Shown here: one piece after another, positions 1 to 6,030 of the stretch
Layout of the letters: every line of letters begins with the position of its first letter
Position numbering within the stretch: position 1 is the stretch's first letter
DNA from: a bacterium
GTDB lineage: Bacteria > Desulfobacterota > Anaeroferrophillalia > Anaeroferrophillales > Anaeroferrophillaceae
NCBI GenBank assembly: GCA_029940125.1
Contig: JAOZRP010000147.1
Location: forward strand, 1 to 6,258
Length of the DNA stretch: 6,258 bases
Direction: 5' to 3'
Notes under the pieces: model-generated
What the model was told of the DNA's origin: nothing
The model's input: the letters and a program-made list of their open reading frames with translations, nothing else
Database searches by the model: none
Made by a program: the position numbers and the translations under genes

Positions 1-30
1 GATGTTCCGGCATGGCTCTCGCTCATTCTC

Positions 31-50
31 GCCGGCCGTCCATGGCCGGC
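31..50. repeat. GC-rich perfect inverted repeat
   Basis: The arms GCCGGCC (31-37) and GGCCGGC (44-50) are perfect complements separated by six bases, giving a compact GC-only stem. No T-run follows on either strand, so it is not a standard intrinsic terminator. It lies in a gene-free stretch (1-167). A plus-strand frame is open from the window edge to a TGA at 79-81, but its 26 codons are dominated by Pro, Arg, Gly and Ala. I cannot tell whether that is a convergent gene's tail or non-coding DNA. A dispersed intergenic repeat is another possibility. Confidence 0.4.
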
Positions 51-167
51 TCCGGGGCGTCCGCCGCGAATCACATCCTGAAATCAACTCCTGGCAGCAA
101 GTTGGATTTTCTTGTTTTTTATGCTCCTCAAGGGGGTACTGAAAAGAGTGACAGGCTTTCAGGAGTA

Positions 168-206
168 AGGTTCTAATACGGGGATAAATCCCGCATTAGA
201 ACCTAC
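168..206 (-). repeat. REP-like hairpin at the rhomboid stop codon (possible terminator)
   Basis: The arms AGGTTCTAAT (168-177) and ATTAGAACCT (195-204) form a perfect 10-bp stem. An inner CGGG/CCCG stem (179-182 with 190-193) is separated from it by one mismatch and closes a 7-nt loop. Read on the minus strand, the hairpin is preceded by the tetranucleotide GTAG (206-203), and the TAG within that tetranucleotide (205-203) is the stop codon of the rhomboid gene. No U-tract follows on either strand, so a classical intrinsic terminator is not supported, although the structure could stabilise the 3' end of the mRNA or slow polymerase. A GTAG foot beside an imperfect palindrome is the known layout of REP elements mobilised by RAYT transposases. 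Assigning it to that class is inference from one copy. Confidence 0.55.
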
Positions 207-907
207 CAAAAGGGTTTGTCCTTCGTTTTCTTCCTCCGGCGGCTCAGCAACAGCAGCACCAGCAACTGACCAAAAAGAAAGCCACCAATGTGAGCCCACC
301 AGGCAACGCCTCCGTACGTCGGCACCCGGGCATGAAGGATGCTGAGCCCCCGGATCAGCTGCAGCAGGAACCAGAAGCCTAAAAAGAAAAATGCCGGGAT
401 TTCCACGATATAAAAGAAAAAGAAGATCGGCAGCAGGGTAACCACCCGGGCCTGGGGATAGAGCATGAAATAGGCCCCCATCACCCCGGCTATGGCTCCG
501 CTGGCCCCGATGGTGGGCACCATTGAATGGGTATTGGTCAACAGATGCACCACCGCCGCGCCCAGACCGCAGAACAGATAAAAAAGCAGGTAGCCGCCAT
601 GGCCCAGCCGGTCTTCGACGTTGTCCCCGAATATCCACAGATACAGCATATTTCCCAGCAGATGCAGCCAGCCGCCGTGAAAAAACATGTGGGAAAGAAA
701 CGGCAGGTAGACGGCAACCGGACTGACGCCATAGCCGGCACGCAGCAGGAAAAACCGGGCGGGGACCAGACCATAAAAACCCAGCAGCCGGGGAAGCTGG
801 CTGCCCCAGCTTAATTCATAGAAGAAAACAGAAACATTAATGATAATCAATAGATAATTAACGTAGGGGACGGTACGAGACGGGATGGTATCACGCAGGG
901 GTATCAC
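203..907 (-). CDS. Rhomboid family intramembrane serine protease
   Basis: This 234-residue polytopic protein is predicted to cleave transmembrane substrates within the inner membrane. The rhomboid signatures are all visible: the N-terminal IPLRDTIPSR segment common in bacterial members, then the His-rich helix-2 motif HGGWLHLLGN (H77, H82, N86). Next come GASG with the catalytic serine at about residue 136 and AHIGGFLFG with the catalytic histidine at about 206. Hydrophobic segments fall near residues 15-32, 79-94, 104-123, 131-150, 155-185 and 203-221, matching the six-helix core. The tail is basic (RRRKKTKDK) and probably cytoplasmic. The start is GTG: an in-frame TGA lies four codons upstream, no other start fits the family N-terminus, and no good Shine-Dalgarno is visible. 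It follows the sugar transferase by 124 nt on the same strand. The substrate is unknown. It has no rhombosortase-like features, so sorting of C-terminally tagged proteins is not implied. Confidence 0.93.
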   Translation of the reverse strand: MIPLRDTIPSRTVPYVNYLLIIINVSVFFYELSWGSQLPRLLGFYGLVPARFFLLRAGYGVSPVAVYLPFLSHMFFHGGWLHLLGNMLYLWIFGDNVEDRLGHGGYLLFYLFCGLGAAVVHLLTNTHSMVPTIGASGAIAGVMGAYFMLYPQARVVTLLPIFFFFYIVEIPAFFFLGFWFLLQLIRGLSILHARVPTYGGVAWWAHIGGFLFGQLLVLLLLSRRRKKTKDKPFW

Positions 908-1031
908 GGCAAAAGATCAGCAGGCGGTTAACAATGGAAAAACAGGCAACATTGACTTTCCATCCTGTATTGAATAGTTGGCGGCGCGTTTAACAATCCA
1001 GCTTGCCTGCCGTGACAAACGCCGTTTCTCC

Positions 1032-2414
1032 CTAGCGGCTGCCCCGACCGAAGAGGACCACCTTGATGGTCTCCAGAATAATCAACAGGTCAAAAACCGG
1101 AGAAAGATATTTGATGTAATACAACTCATATTGCAACTTTTCTTTGGCATCTTCTACTGAAGATCCATAGGGAAAACGCACCTGAGCCCAGCCGGTTACC
1201 CCTGGTTTCACCGTAAATCGCTGATCATAATAAGGAATCTCTTTTTTCAGCTGGTCCACAAAAAATTTACGTTCGGGCCGGGGGCCGACAAAGCTCATGT
1301 CCCCCTTAAAAATATTGATCAACTGAGGAATCTCGTCCAGACGGGCTTTGCGAATAAAATTACCCACCCGGGTTACCCGGTCGTCATCCTCCTGTGCCCA
1401 CACCGGCCCGTTTTTTTCCGCATCGGTACGCATGGAACGAAATTTAAAGAGCATAAAAGGCTTTTCATTTTCACCCAGCCGCTCCTGGATAAAGAAAACC
1501 GGTCCCGGGGAATCAATTTTGATGGCCAGGGCGATCAGCAGCATTACCGGAGCGGCAACCACCAGGGCGGCAGCGGCCAGAACCATGCCGATGATGCGCT
1601 TGAACATCCTGGTCTGCCGCGGCTTCTTAAATCCAGGGGTAAAAATCAGCCAACTGGGACGCAGGTTGTCAACCAGGATCTTCCCTTCCAGCTGCTCATA
1701 GAAGTCCACGTCTTCCATAACCATGATGCCGGCCATCTTGCAGCGCAGCAGTTCGGCCGCCGGGAAAAGACCGCGGCGCTGACCCATGGAAACGATGATG
1801 CGGTTTACGTTCTCAGCCACCGCCCGGGAATAAAGCTCGCTATAGTCACGCCCCAGATGCTTGCAGCCGGCGCAGCTGCTATCAGTCCCGTCATCTTCCA
1901 AATCGCCCATAATGCCAACAATCTGATAACCGGAATTCTTACGACGGGCAATGCCTTCACAGATTTTTTCAGCCACCGGCCCACTACCCACCAGCATGAT
2001 CAGCTCGTTAAACCGGTTGTGCCTGGTCAGCCAGTCATAAAAAACCCGCCAACTGAAAATCAGCGAAAAGTCGCAGAAAAGGATGAAGTAAATATAAGGG
2101 CTGGGAAATACCAGCTCGGGAAGAACGTAAGAGAAAAAAGCCAGAATCAGGCAGAGAAGCCCGGTTGCCTGCACCAGACGCAGGCTGTAGGCCGAAAAAG
2201 GAACCCTGGTTTTAATGTCATAAAGGTCAAAGTAAAACAGGGAAAAATGATAAAAAACCGCGAAGCTGATCAGGTGAGGAATGAACAGCTGCGGGTTGTA
2301 GCTGTTTTCTCCCAGCCAGTAGCGACCGCAGGAAACAGCCAGCAGGCTGCCGCCAATAATCAGTGACAGTTCTATCAGAAAAAAAACAACTGTTCGCAGG
2401 CTGAATTGTCGCAC
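1032..2414 (-). CDS. Exopolysaccharide polyprenyl glycosylphosphotransferase, XrtA/PEP-CTERM-associated type
   Basis: This 460-residue membrane enzyme is predicted to transfer a sugar 1-phosphate from a nucleotide sugar to undecaprenyl phosphate, the first step of repeat-unit synthesis. Four N-terminal hydrophobic segments (about residues 8-28, 43-63, 80-100, 107-127) precede a Rossmann-like central domain starting at the glycine motif LVGSGPVAEK (141-150). A further membrane segment (274-299) leads into the catalytic bacterial sugar-transferase domain. That domain has DSPGPVFF (301-308), FKFRSMRTDAE (323-333), ARLDEIPQL with the Asp-Glu pair (360-361), FVGPRPE (375-381) and PGVTGWAQV (404-412). 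The two-part layout is that of the WbaP/EpsB-like families, and length and N-terminus fit the PEP-CTERM-locus subgroup (TIGR03013-like, judged by eye). The start is GTG with a modest GAGG three codons after an in-frame TGA; no upstream Met is available. It lies 52 nt after the kinase gene. The sugar specificity (glucose, galactose or other) cannot be read from the sequence. Confidence 0.93.
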   Translation of the reverse strand: MRQFSLRTVVFFLIELSLIIGGSLLAVSCGRYWLGENSYNPQLFIPHLISFAVFYHFSLFYFDLYDIKTRVPFSAYSLRLVQATGLLCLILAFFSYVLPELVFPSPYIYFILFCDFSLIFSWRVFYDWLTRHNRFNELIMLVGSGPVAEKICEGIARRKNSGYQIVGIMGDLEDDGTDSSCAGCKHLGRDYSELYSRAVAENVNRIIVSMGQRRGLFPAAELLRCKMAGIMVMEDVDFYEQLEGKILVDNLRPSWLIFTPGFKKPRQTRMFKRIIGMVLAAAALVVAAPVMLLIALAIKIDSPGPVFFIQERLGENEKPFMLFKFRSMRTDAEKNGPVWAQEDDDRVTRVGNFIRKARLDEIPQLINIFKGDMSFVGPRPERKFFVDQLKKEIPYYDQRFTVKPGVTGWAQVRFPYGSSVEDAKEKLQYELYYIKYLSPVFDLLIILETIKVVLFGRGSR

Positions 2415-2422
2415 AATCCCTC

Positions 2423-2441
2423 ACAAAATCAGTGTTTTTGT
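2423..2441 (-). promoter_or_regulatory. Small hairpin upstream of the sugar transferase start
   Basis: ACAAAA (2423-2428) and TTTTGT (2436-2441) are a perfect 6-bp inverted repeat with a 7-nt loop. On the minus strand it ends nine bases before the GTG start at 2414, beside a weak GAGG ribosome-binding site. It is the only obvious structure in the 52-nt gap between the kinase and transferase genes. It is A/T-only apart from the closing C-G pair (2424/2440) and therefore weak. It could modulate translation or be an mRNA processing site, but chance is a real alternative. Confidence 0.25.
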
Positions 2442-2466
2442 CAACCACCCCGACGGGAAGCCAACA

Positions 2467-3411
2467 TCAACGGGTTTCCTGATAATAAAAACTGGAAGTA
2501 CGGTAATCGGCACCATTAAAAACAATGCCCAGGATTTTCTCCCGGTCAATGTTTTTCAGGGCCTGCTTCACCACTTCCCGATCCGTTTCTCCATACCTCA
2601 CCACGATAATAATGCCGTCAACCTGGCTGGCCAGGATATCGGCCTCGGTGGTGGACATCAGCGACGTGGTGTCAAAAATAATATAGCGATCCTGGTAGCG
2701 CGACTGCAGATCTTCAATCAGGTGCTTCATGCGCTCGGACGCCAGCAGTTCCGAGGGCTTCGCCGGCGCCATCCCCATGGGCAGGATGGTCAGTCGGGAC
2801 AGATCGGTTTTCACCAGCACCGATGACAAATCCATCTCCGAGGTCAGGTAGTTGGAAAGCCCGCGGTTGAATTCGATGCCCAGATACTTGCTGATTTCCG
2901 GTTTCCGGAAGTCAGCGTCCACCAGCAGAACGTATTCATCCAGCCCCTGGGCCAGCGACAAGGCCAGGTTGAGGGCAATGGTGGTTTTTCCCTCCCGGGG
3001 CACGGCGCTGGTCACCAGAATTGTCTTGTGAGGCAGCCGTTCCGGGGCGTTGAGAATAATCTTTGTCCGCAGCTTTTTCACCTGCTCCGCCGCCAGGGAA
3101 AAAGGCTCCGTCAACGACACCAGGTGTTCATCCAGAAAAGCGGGATTCAGATCAATCTTCTGCGAGGTCTTCCTCCCCGTAAACGTCGGGACGTCAGAAA
3201 CAGATTTTCGGCTGACGACTTCATCCAGCTGAGGCTCAACCTTCTGTGGTTCAGAAGAATCATCCGCAGCCTCCGGCTGCCGCACCGGTTCCGGTTCGGC
3301 AACGGGAACGATCACTTGGTGATCCTTTTCCAGCGGTTGATCCAAAACAGTCTTTCCGGCCGCCCGACTTTCTTCCTCGGCCTTTTTCAACGCATCCTGA
3401 ATTCTACTCAT
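2467..3411 (-). CDS. CpsD/CapB-type tyrosine autokinase (BY-kinase) of the EPS locus
   Basis: This 314-residue cytoplasmic P-loop protein resembles the stand-alone bacterial tyrosine kinases that partner Wzz-type chain-length proteins. The N-terminus MSRIQDALKKAEEE is typical of the XrtA-associated autokinases (TIGR03018-like, judged by eye). A Pro/Glu/Gln-rich linker follows (about 25-75). The kinase core has Walker A SAVPREGKTT (135-144), Walker A' LLVDADFRKP (162-171) and a Walker B-like strand YIIFDTTS (243-250), where many relatives read DxPP. The C-terminal tyrosine cluster is sparse: Tyr303 and then FYYQETR (Tyr309, Tyr310), against longer Tyr-rich tails in many family members. The ATG start has GGAG eight bases upstream. 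It sits 27 nt after the ATPase gene and 52 nt before the sugar transferase, consistent with an operon. Cycles of phosphorylation are expected to govern interaction with the chain-length protein encoded at 4426-6030; that pairing is inferred from context. Confidence 0.92.
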   Translation of the reverse strand: MSRIQDALKKAEEESRAAGKTVLDQPLEKDHQVIVPVAEPEPVRQPEAADDSSEPQKVEPQLDEVVSRKSVSDVPTFTGRKTSQKIDLNPAFLDEHLVSLTEPFSLAAEQVKKLRTKIILNAPERLPHKTILVTSAVPREGKTTIALNLALSLAQGLDEYVLLVDADFRKPEISKYLGIEFNRGLSNYLTSEMDLSSVLVKTDLSRLTILPMGMAPAKPSELLASERMKHLIEDLQSRYQDRYIIFDTTSLMSTTEADILASQVDGIIIVVRYGETDREVVKQALKNIDREKILGIVFNGADYRTSSFYYQETR

Positions 3412-3419
3412 ACCACCAG

Positions 3420-3423
3420 CTCC
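3420..3423 (-). promoter_or_regulatory. Ribosome-binding site of the tyrosine kinase gene
   Basis: GGAG on the minus strand lies eight bases before the ATG at 3411. It supports this ATG, which also gives the conserved MSRIxxAL N-terminus. It lies within the 27-nt gap after the ATPase stop, so the kinase has its own initiation signal. Confidence 0.55.
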
Positions 3424-3438
3424 AAAAATCCTTCCCGC

Positions 3439-4419
3439 TTACCACAGGGAACGAATAAATGCCAGACCGCCAGCCAGTTCCTGGCGAAAAGACACAATTA
3501 ACACAATCAACATGCCGGTCAATAAAACAATCCACAACATTCCCTGCCAGCGGGGGAAATACCTTGTAATCGGCACCTTGTTCGCCGATGCCGCCAGCGC
3601 GCTCTCCTTATGCAAAGCAAGGTCCGCCACCACTTCCCTGATGATTTCTTCATCAATCTTCCTGGTTCCCTGGGCGTAGCCAATCAAAAGGGCATTGTCG
3701 CCAATAACGTTGATCAAGCGGGGAATGCCGTCACTGTAGCGGGCAATCATCTCCAAGGCCCGGTTGCTGAACAGGTTCACGTCGGCGGCCCCGGCCACCA
3801 GCAGCCTTTTCCGAACATAATCCTTGACTTCCAACGACGTCAGCGGGGGCAGATGATAACGAATGACCACCCGCTGATTCAGCTGCCGCAATTCGCTGCG
3901 GCCCAGCTTTTCCTTCAATTCCGGCTGTCCCACCAGGATCATCTGCAGTAACTTGCTTTTCTGGGTTTCCAGGTTCGAAAGCAGGCGGATTTCCTCGAGA
4001 ACCTTGAGACCCAAATTCTGGGCTTCGTCAATGACCAGTACCGGTATTTTCCGCTCTTTCAGGCACTGCAGCAGGAATTCGTTGAAAATGCGCAGGTTTT
4101 CATGCTTATCCCGGCTGTGATGCTGGATGCCAAATTCATCGAAAATGGCGGCAAAAAACTCCGTGATGGTCAAGATAGGATTAAAAATATAAGCAATAAC
4201 AACATTGTCATCCAGGTTGTTCAACAAGTTCTGGATGAGGGTGGTTTTGCCAATACCCACCTCGCCGGTAACCACCACAAACCCCCGCCGCTCGCGAATG
4301 CCATAGACCAGATGGGCGTAAGCTTCCCGGTAATGGCTGTTCAGGTAGAGGAAATGGGGATCAGGGGTTATATTAAACGGCCGTTCCTGAAAACCGTAAA
4401 AGGCGCAATACATGATCAC
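3439..4419 (-). CDS. ExeA/GspA-like AAA ATPase of the EPS locus, membrane anchored (XrtA-associated type)
   Basis: This AAA ATPase belongs to the group related to ExeA/GspA, the type II secretion assembly ATPases, and resembles the version found in PEP-CTERM/exosortase EPS loci (TIGR03015-like, judged by eye). The N-terminus YCAFYGFQERPFNITPDPHF is the family signature. It has Walker A TGEVGIGKTT (51-60), Walker B VLVIDEAQNL (127-136), a QMILVGQPEL segment (159-168) and an Arg-rich LRQLNQRV region (178-185) typical of the core. A single hydrophobic segment (about 293-310) near the C-terminus should anchor it in the inner membrane with the ATPase domain in the cytoplasm. Unlike ExeA, it has almost nothing after the anchor (about 16 residues), so no periplasmic peptidoglycan-binding domain. 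The longest frame begins GTG-ATC-ATG. The ATG at 4413 matches relatives that begin MY-x-x-FYG and is probably the true start, giving 324 residues. The chain-length gene stops 6-12 nt upstream, so the two are probably translationally coupled. Its precise role in export is not known to me. Confidence 0.92.
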   Translation of the reverse strand: MIMYCAFYGFQERPFNITPDPHFLYLNSHYREAYAHLVYGIRERRGFVVVTGEVGIGKTTLIQNLLNNLDDNVVIAYIFNPILTITEFFAAIFDEFGIQHHSRDKHENLRIFNEFLLQCLKERKIPVLVIDEAQNLGLKVLEEIRLLSNLETQKSKLLQMILVGQPELKEKLGRSELRQLNQRVVIRYHLPPLTSLEVKDYVRKRLLVAGAADVNLFSNRALEMIARYSDGIPRLINVIGDNALLIGYAQGTRKIDEEIIREVVADLALHKESALAASANKVPITRYFPRWQGMLWIVLLTGMLIVLIVSFRQELAGGLAFIRSLW

Positions 4420-4425
4420 CCATGC

Positions 4426-6030
4426 CTATAACTGAAAGAAGGTCTGCTGAAACCAGGCCGGCAGGGAAAAGGTCAGCTTGAAATACATGTACCCCAAACC
4501 GCCGGCAGCCAGCACTGCCATGCATACCACCAAAGCCCCCGCCATATTCTTAATTTTACGCCATTTCAGCTCCTTCATGGTCAAAATTCTCGGGATGGTA
4601 ACCAGCACCGGCAAACCCAGGTCTTCTTCGACATCGGGCACATAACGATACGACTTGCCGAGAAAATCCAGCAGCAAGGCCAGGCCGACGCCCAGCCCCA
4701 AACCCAGCACCATGCCCGCCAACAGGATTTTCCGCCGATCCGGCTTGAAGGGTTTGACCGGCAACTGGGCGGGATCAAGCACCTTAAACTGCTCTCCCTG
4801 CTGCTGCATCTCCAGGTTTTCCGCCAGTTGAGCCTCAATCTTGCGGTCCAGAAGATTCTGGTAGTTCTGGTGCAGGTTGCCGTAATCACGAGTCAGGGCC
4901 ACCAGTTCCGCTTCCCGCTTGGGCGCGTTTTCCACCTTGGCGTTGACGGTATCGATTTCAGTCCGAAGCCGCTTGAGCTCCCGCTGCAGCTGGCTGATTT
5001 CGCGCTTCACTGAATCAAGCTGGTTGCTGATTTCAATATACGCGGGGCTGTTGACGCGATTGGACGAAGGCTGGCTGACGGCACCACCCGTTCCGGCTGT
5101 CTTCCTGGCGGCCAGCTTTTTTTCCAGCTTCCTGATCTTTGCTTCCAGGCTGATAACATCCGGGTGGGCCTCGGTGTAACGGGTGCGCAAAACCGACAGC
5201 TGCTCCTTCATGGTCTCCAGACGGTTGACATCCGGCTCGACCGCCATCACCTGCCCCTCCACCATCACTGTACTGGTGGACGCCAATTGATTCAGCTGCT
5301 GCTGCAGCTGGATCTGGCGATCCTTGGCCGCCGCCAAGGCCGAGCTTGACGTCTGGTACTGAATTTCCAGCCGGTCAAGCATCCTGAGATTGGCATCCTG
5401 CTGATCCGGCAGCTCACCCATATATTTTTTCTTGAAGGCACTGAGCAGCTGTTCCTTTTCCCGCAGCTTTTTCTCCAGCTTGGCCAGTTCCCGGTCCAGG
5501 AAGTTGGAGGTTTCCCTGGCCTGCCGTTCACGCAGTTTCAGGTTCTCCTCAATGTAAAGGGAGGCCAGGCCGTTGGCTACCTGCATGGCCAGCCGCGGAT
5601 CAGGATTCTGAAAGCTGATGGTAAAGGAATTAATGCCGTTGCGGGTGCGCTGATTGACCGAAACATCAATCTTTTTACGCATCAGTTCGATAATTTCCTC
5701 GGGGGCCATCTTTTTGGCTTCTTCCCGGTAAAGGCCATAGCGCTCAATGACCTGCTGCAGCCTGGTCCGGCTCATGATCTGCTGATTGAGCGTCTGCAGA
5801 CGGTCGGTCACCGCCGCCGGCACCGTTGATCGCACATAGTTTTCCGGCACCTTCTGCGGCACCACCAGGATCGTCGTTGAGGCCTGATAGATATTGGGAA
5901 TGGCCAGGGCAAAGATAAAACTGCCAAGAGTTATGAGAATAAACGGCAGGGTTATCAGCCATTTATTCCGCAAAAACAAATCAATATACTGCTGTAGTTG
6001 CAGCTGTTGACGGTTGTCATTCAAAGCCAT
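4426..6030 (-). CDS. Wzz/Wzc-type polysaccharide chain-length determinant (XrtA-associated type)
   Basis: This 534-residue inner-membrane polysaccharide co-polymerase is predicted to set polymer length and couple synthesis to export. A short cytoplasmic N-terminus (QQYIDLFLRNKWLI) leads to TM1 (about 24-46), followed by the Wzz-type IYQASTTILVVPQ strand. A long periplasmic domain contains heptad-rich coiled coils (about 160-250, 265-310 and 335-400). The GNVR-like segment LTRDYGNLHQNYQNLLDRK (379-397) and the proline-rich AQLPVKPFKP (421-430) precede TM2 (434-455). A juxtamembrane segment DLGLPVLVTIPR (470-481) follows. A third hydrophobic segment (496-516) and a short aromatic tail close the protein, so its C-terminus may be periplasmic. 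No kinase domain is fused; the kinase is the separate gene at 2467-3411. The start is well supported by AGGAG seven bases upstream. Length and layout fit the PEP-CTERM-locus chain-length family (TIGR03007-like, judged by eye). Confidence 0.94.
   Translation of the reverse strand: MALNDNRQQLQLQQYIDLFLRNKWLITLPFILITLGSFIFALAIPNIYQASTTILVVPQKVPENYVRSTVPAAVTDRLQTLNQQIMSRTRLQQVIERYGLYREEAKKMAPEEIIELMRKKIDVSVNQRTRNGINSFTISFQNPDPRLAMQVANGLASLYIEENLKLRERQARETSNFLDRELAKLEKKLREKEQLLSAFKKKYMGELPDQQDANLRMLDRLEIQYQTSSSALAAAKDRQIQLQQQLNQLASTSTVMVEGQVMAVEPDVNRLETMKEQLSVLRTRYTEAHPDVISLEAKIRKLEKKLAARKTAGTGGAVSQPSSNRVNSPAYIEISNQLDSVKREISQLQRELKRLRTEIDTVNAKVENAPKREAELVALTRDYGNLHQNYQNLLDRKIEAQLAENLEMQQQGEQFKVLDPAQLPVKPFKPDRRKILLAGMVLGLGLGVGLALLLDFLGKSYRYVPDVEEDLGLPVLVTIPRILTMKELKWRKIKNMAGALVVCMAVLAAGGLGYMYFKLTFSLPAWFQQTFFQL

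Noticed and set aside
523..814. Plus-strand open frames opposite the rhomboid gene
   Set aside because: They lie antisense to a gene with intact catalytic motifs, and their products are Gln/Arg/Pro-rich with no recognisable domain.
203..907. Rhombosortase (C-terminal sorting rhomboid) instead of an ordinary rhomboid
   Set aside because: The N-terminal IPLRDTIPSR segment and the six-helix layout with a basic tail fit the ordinary bacterial rhomboid group.
935..962. TGGAAA/TTTCCA inverted repeat in the spacer before the rhomboid gene
   Set aside because: Six base pairs with a 16-nt loop and no T-run is too weak to call a terminator or operator; nothing else stands out in 908-1031.
1857..2366. 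A 169-codon plus-strand frame opposite the sugar transferase
   Set aside because: It is the antisense shadow of the membrane-spanning half of the transferase; no domain and no ribosome-binding site are evident.
2439..2444. TTGACA (minus strand) as a -35 box for the sugar transferase gene
   Set aside because: No TATAAT-like hexamer lies 16-18 nt downstream; the sequence there is GAGGGAT, part of the ribosome-binding region.
2227..2448. Alternative minus-strand frame at the sugar transferase N-terminus, considered as a frameshifted extension
   Set aside because: The main frame already begins with a family-like N-terminus and contains all its membrane segments, so no frameshift is needed.
3028..3501. 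A 157-codon plus-strand frame across the kinase and the end of the ATPase gene
   Set aside because: It crosses two well-supported minus-strand genes and their spacer, and its product is Arg- and Leu-rich without family features.
4102..4431. A 109-codon plus-strand frame opposite the start of the ATPase gene
   Set aside because: The opposite strand carries the Walker A and B motifs in frame; this is a shadow.
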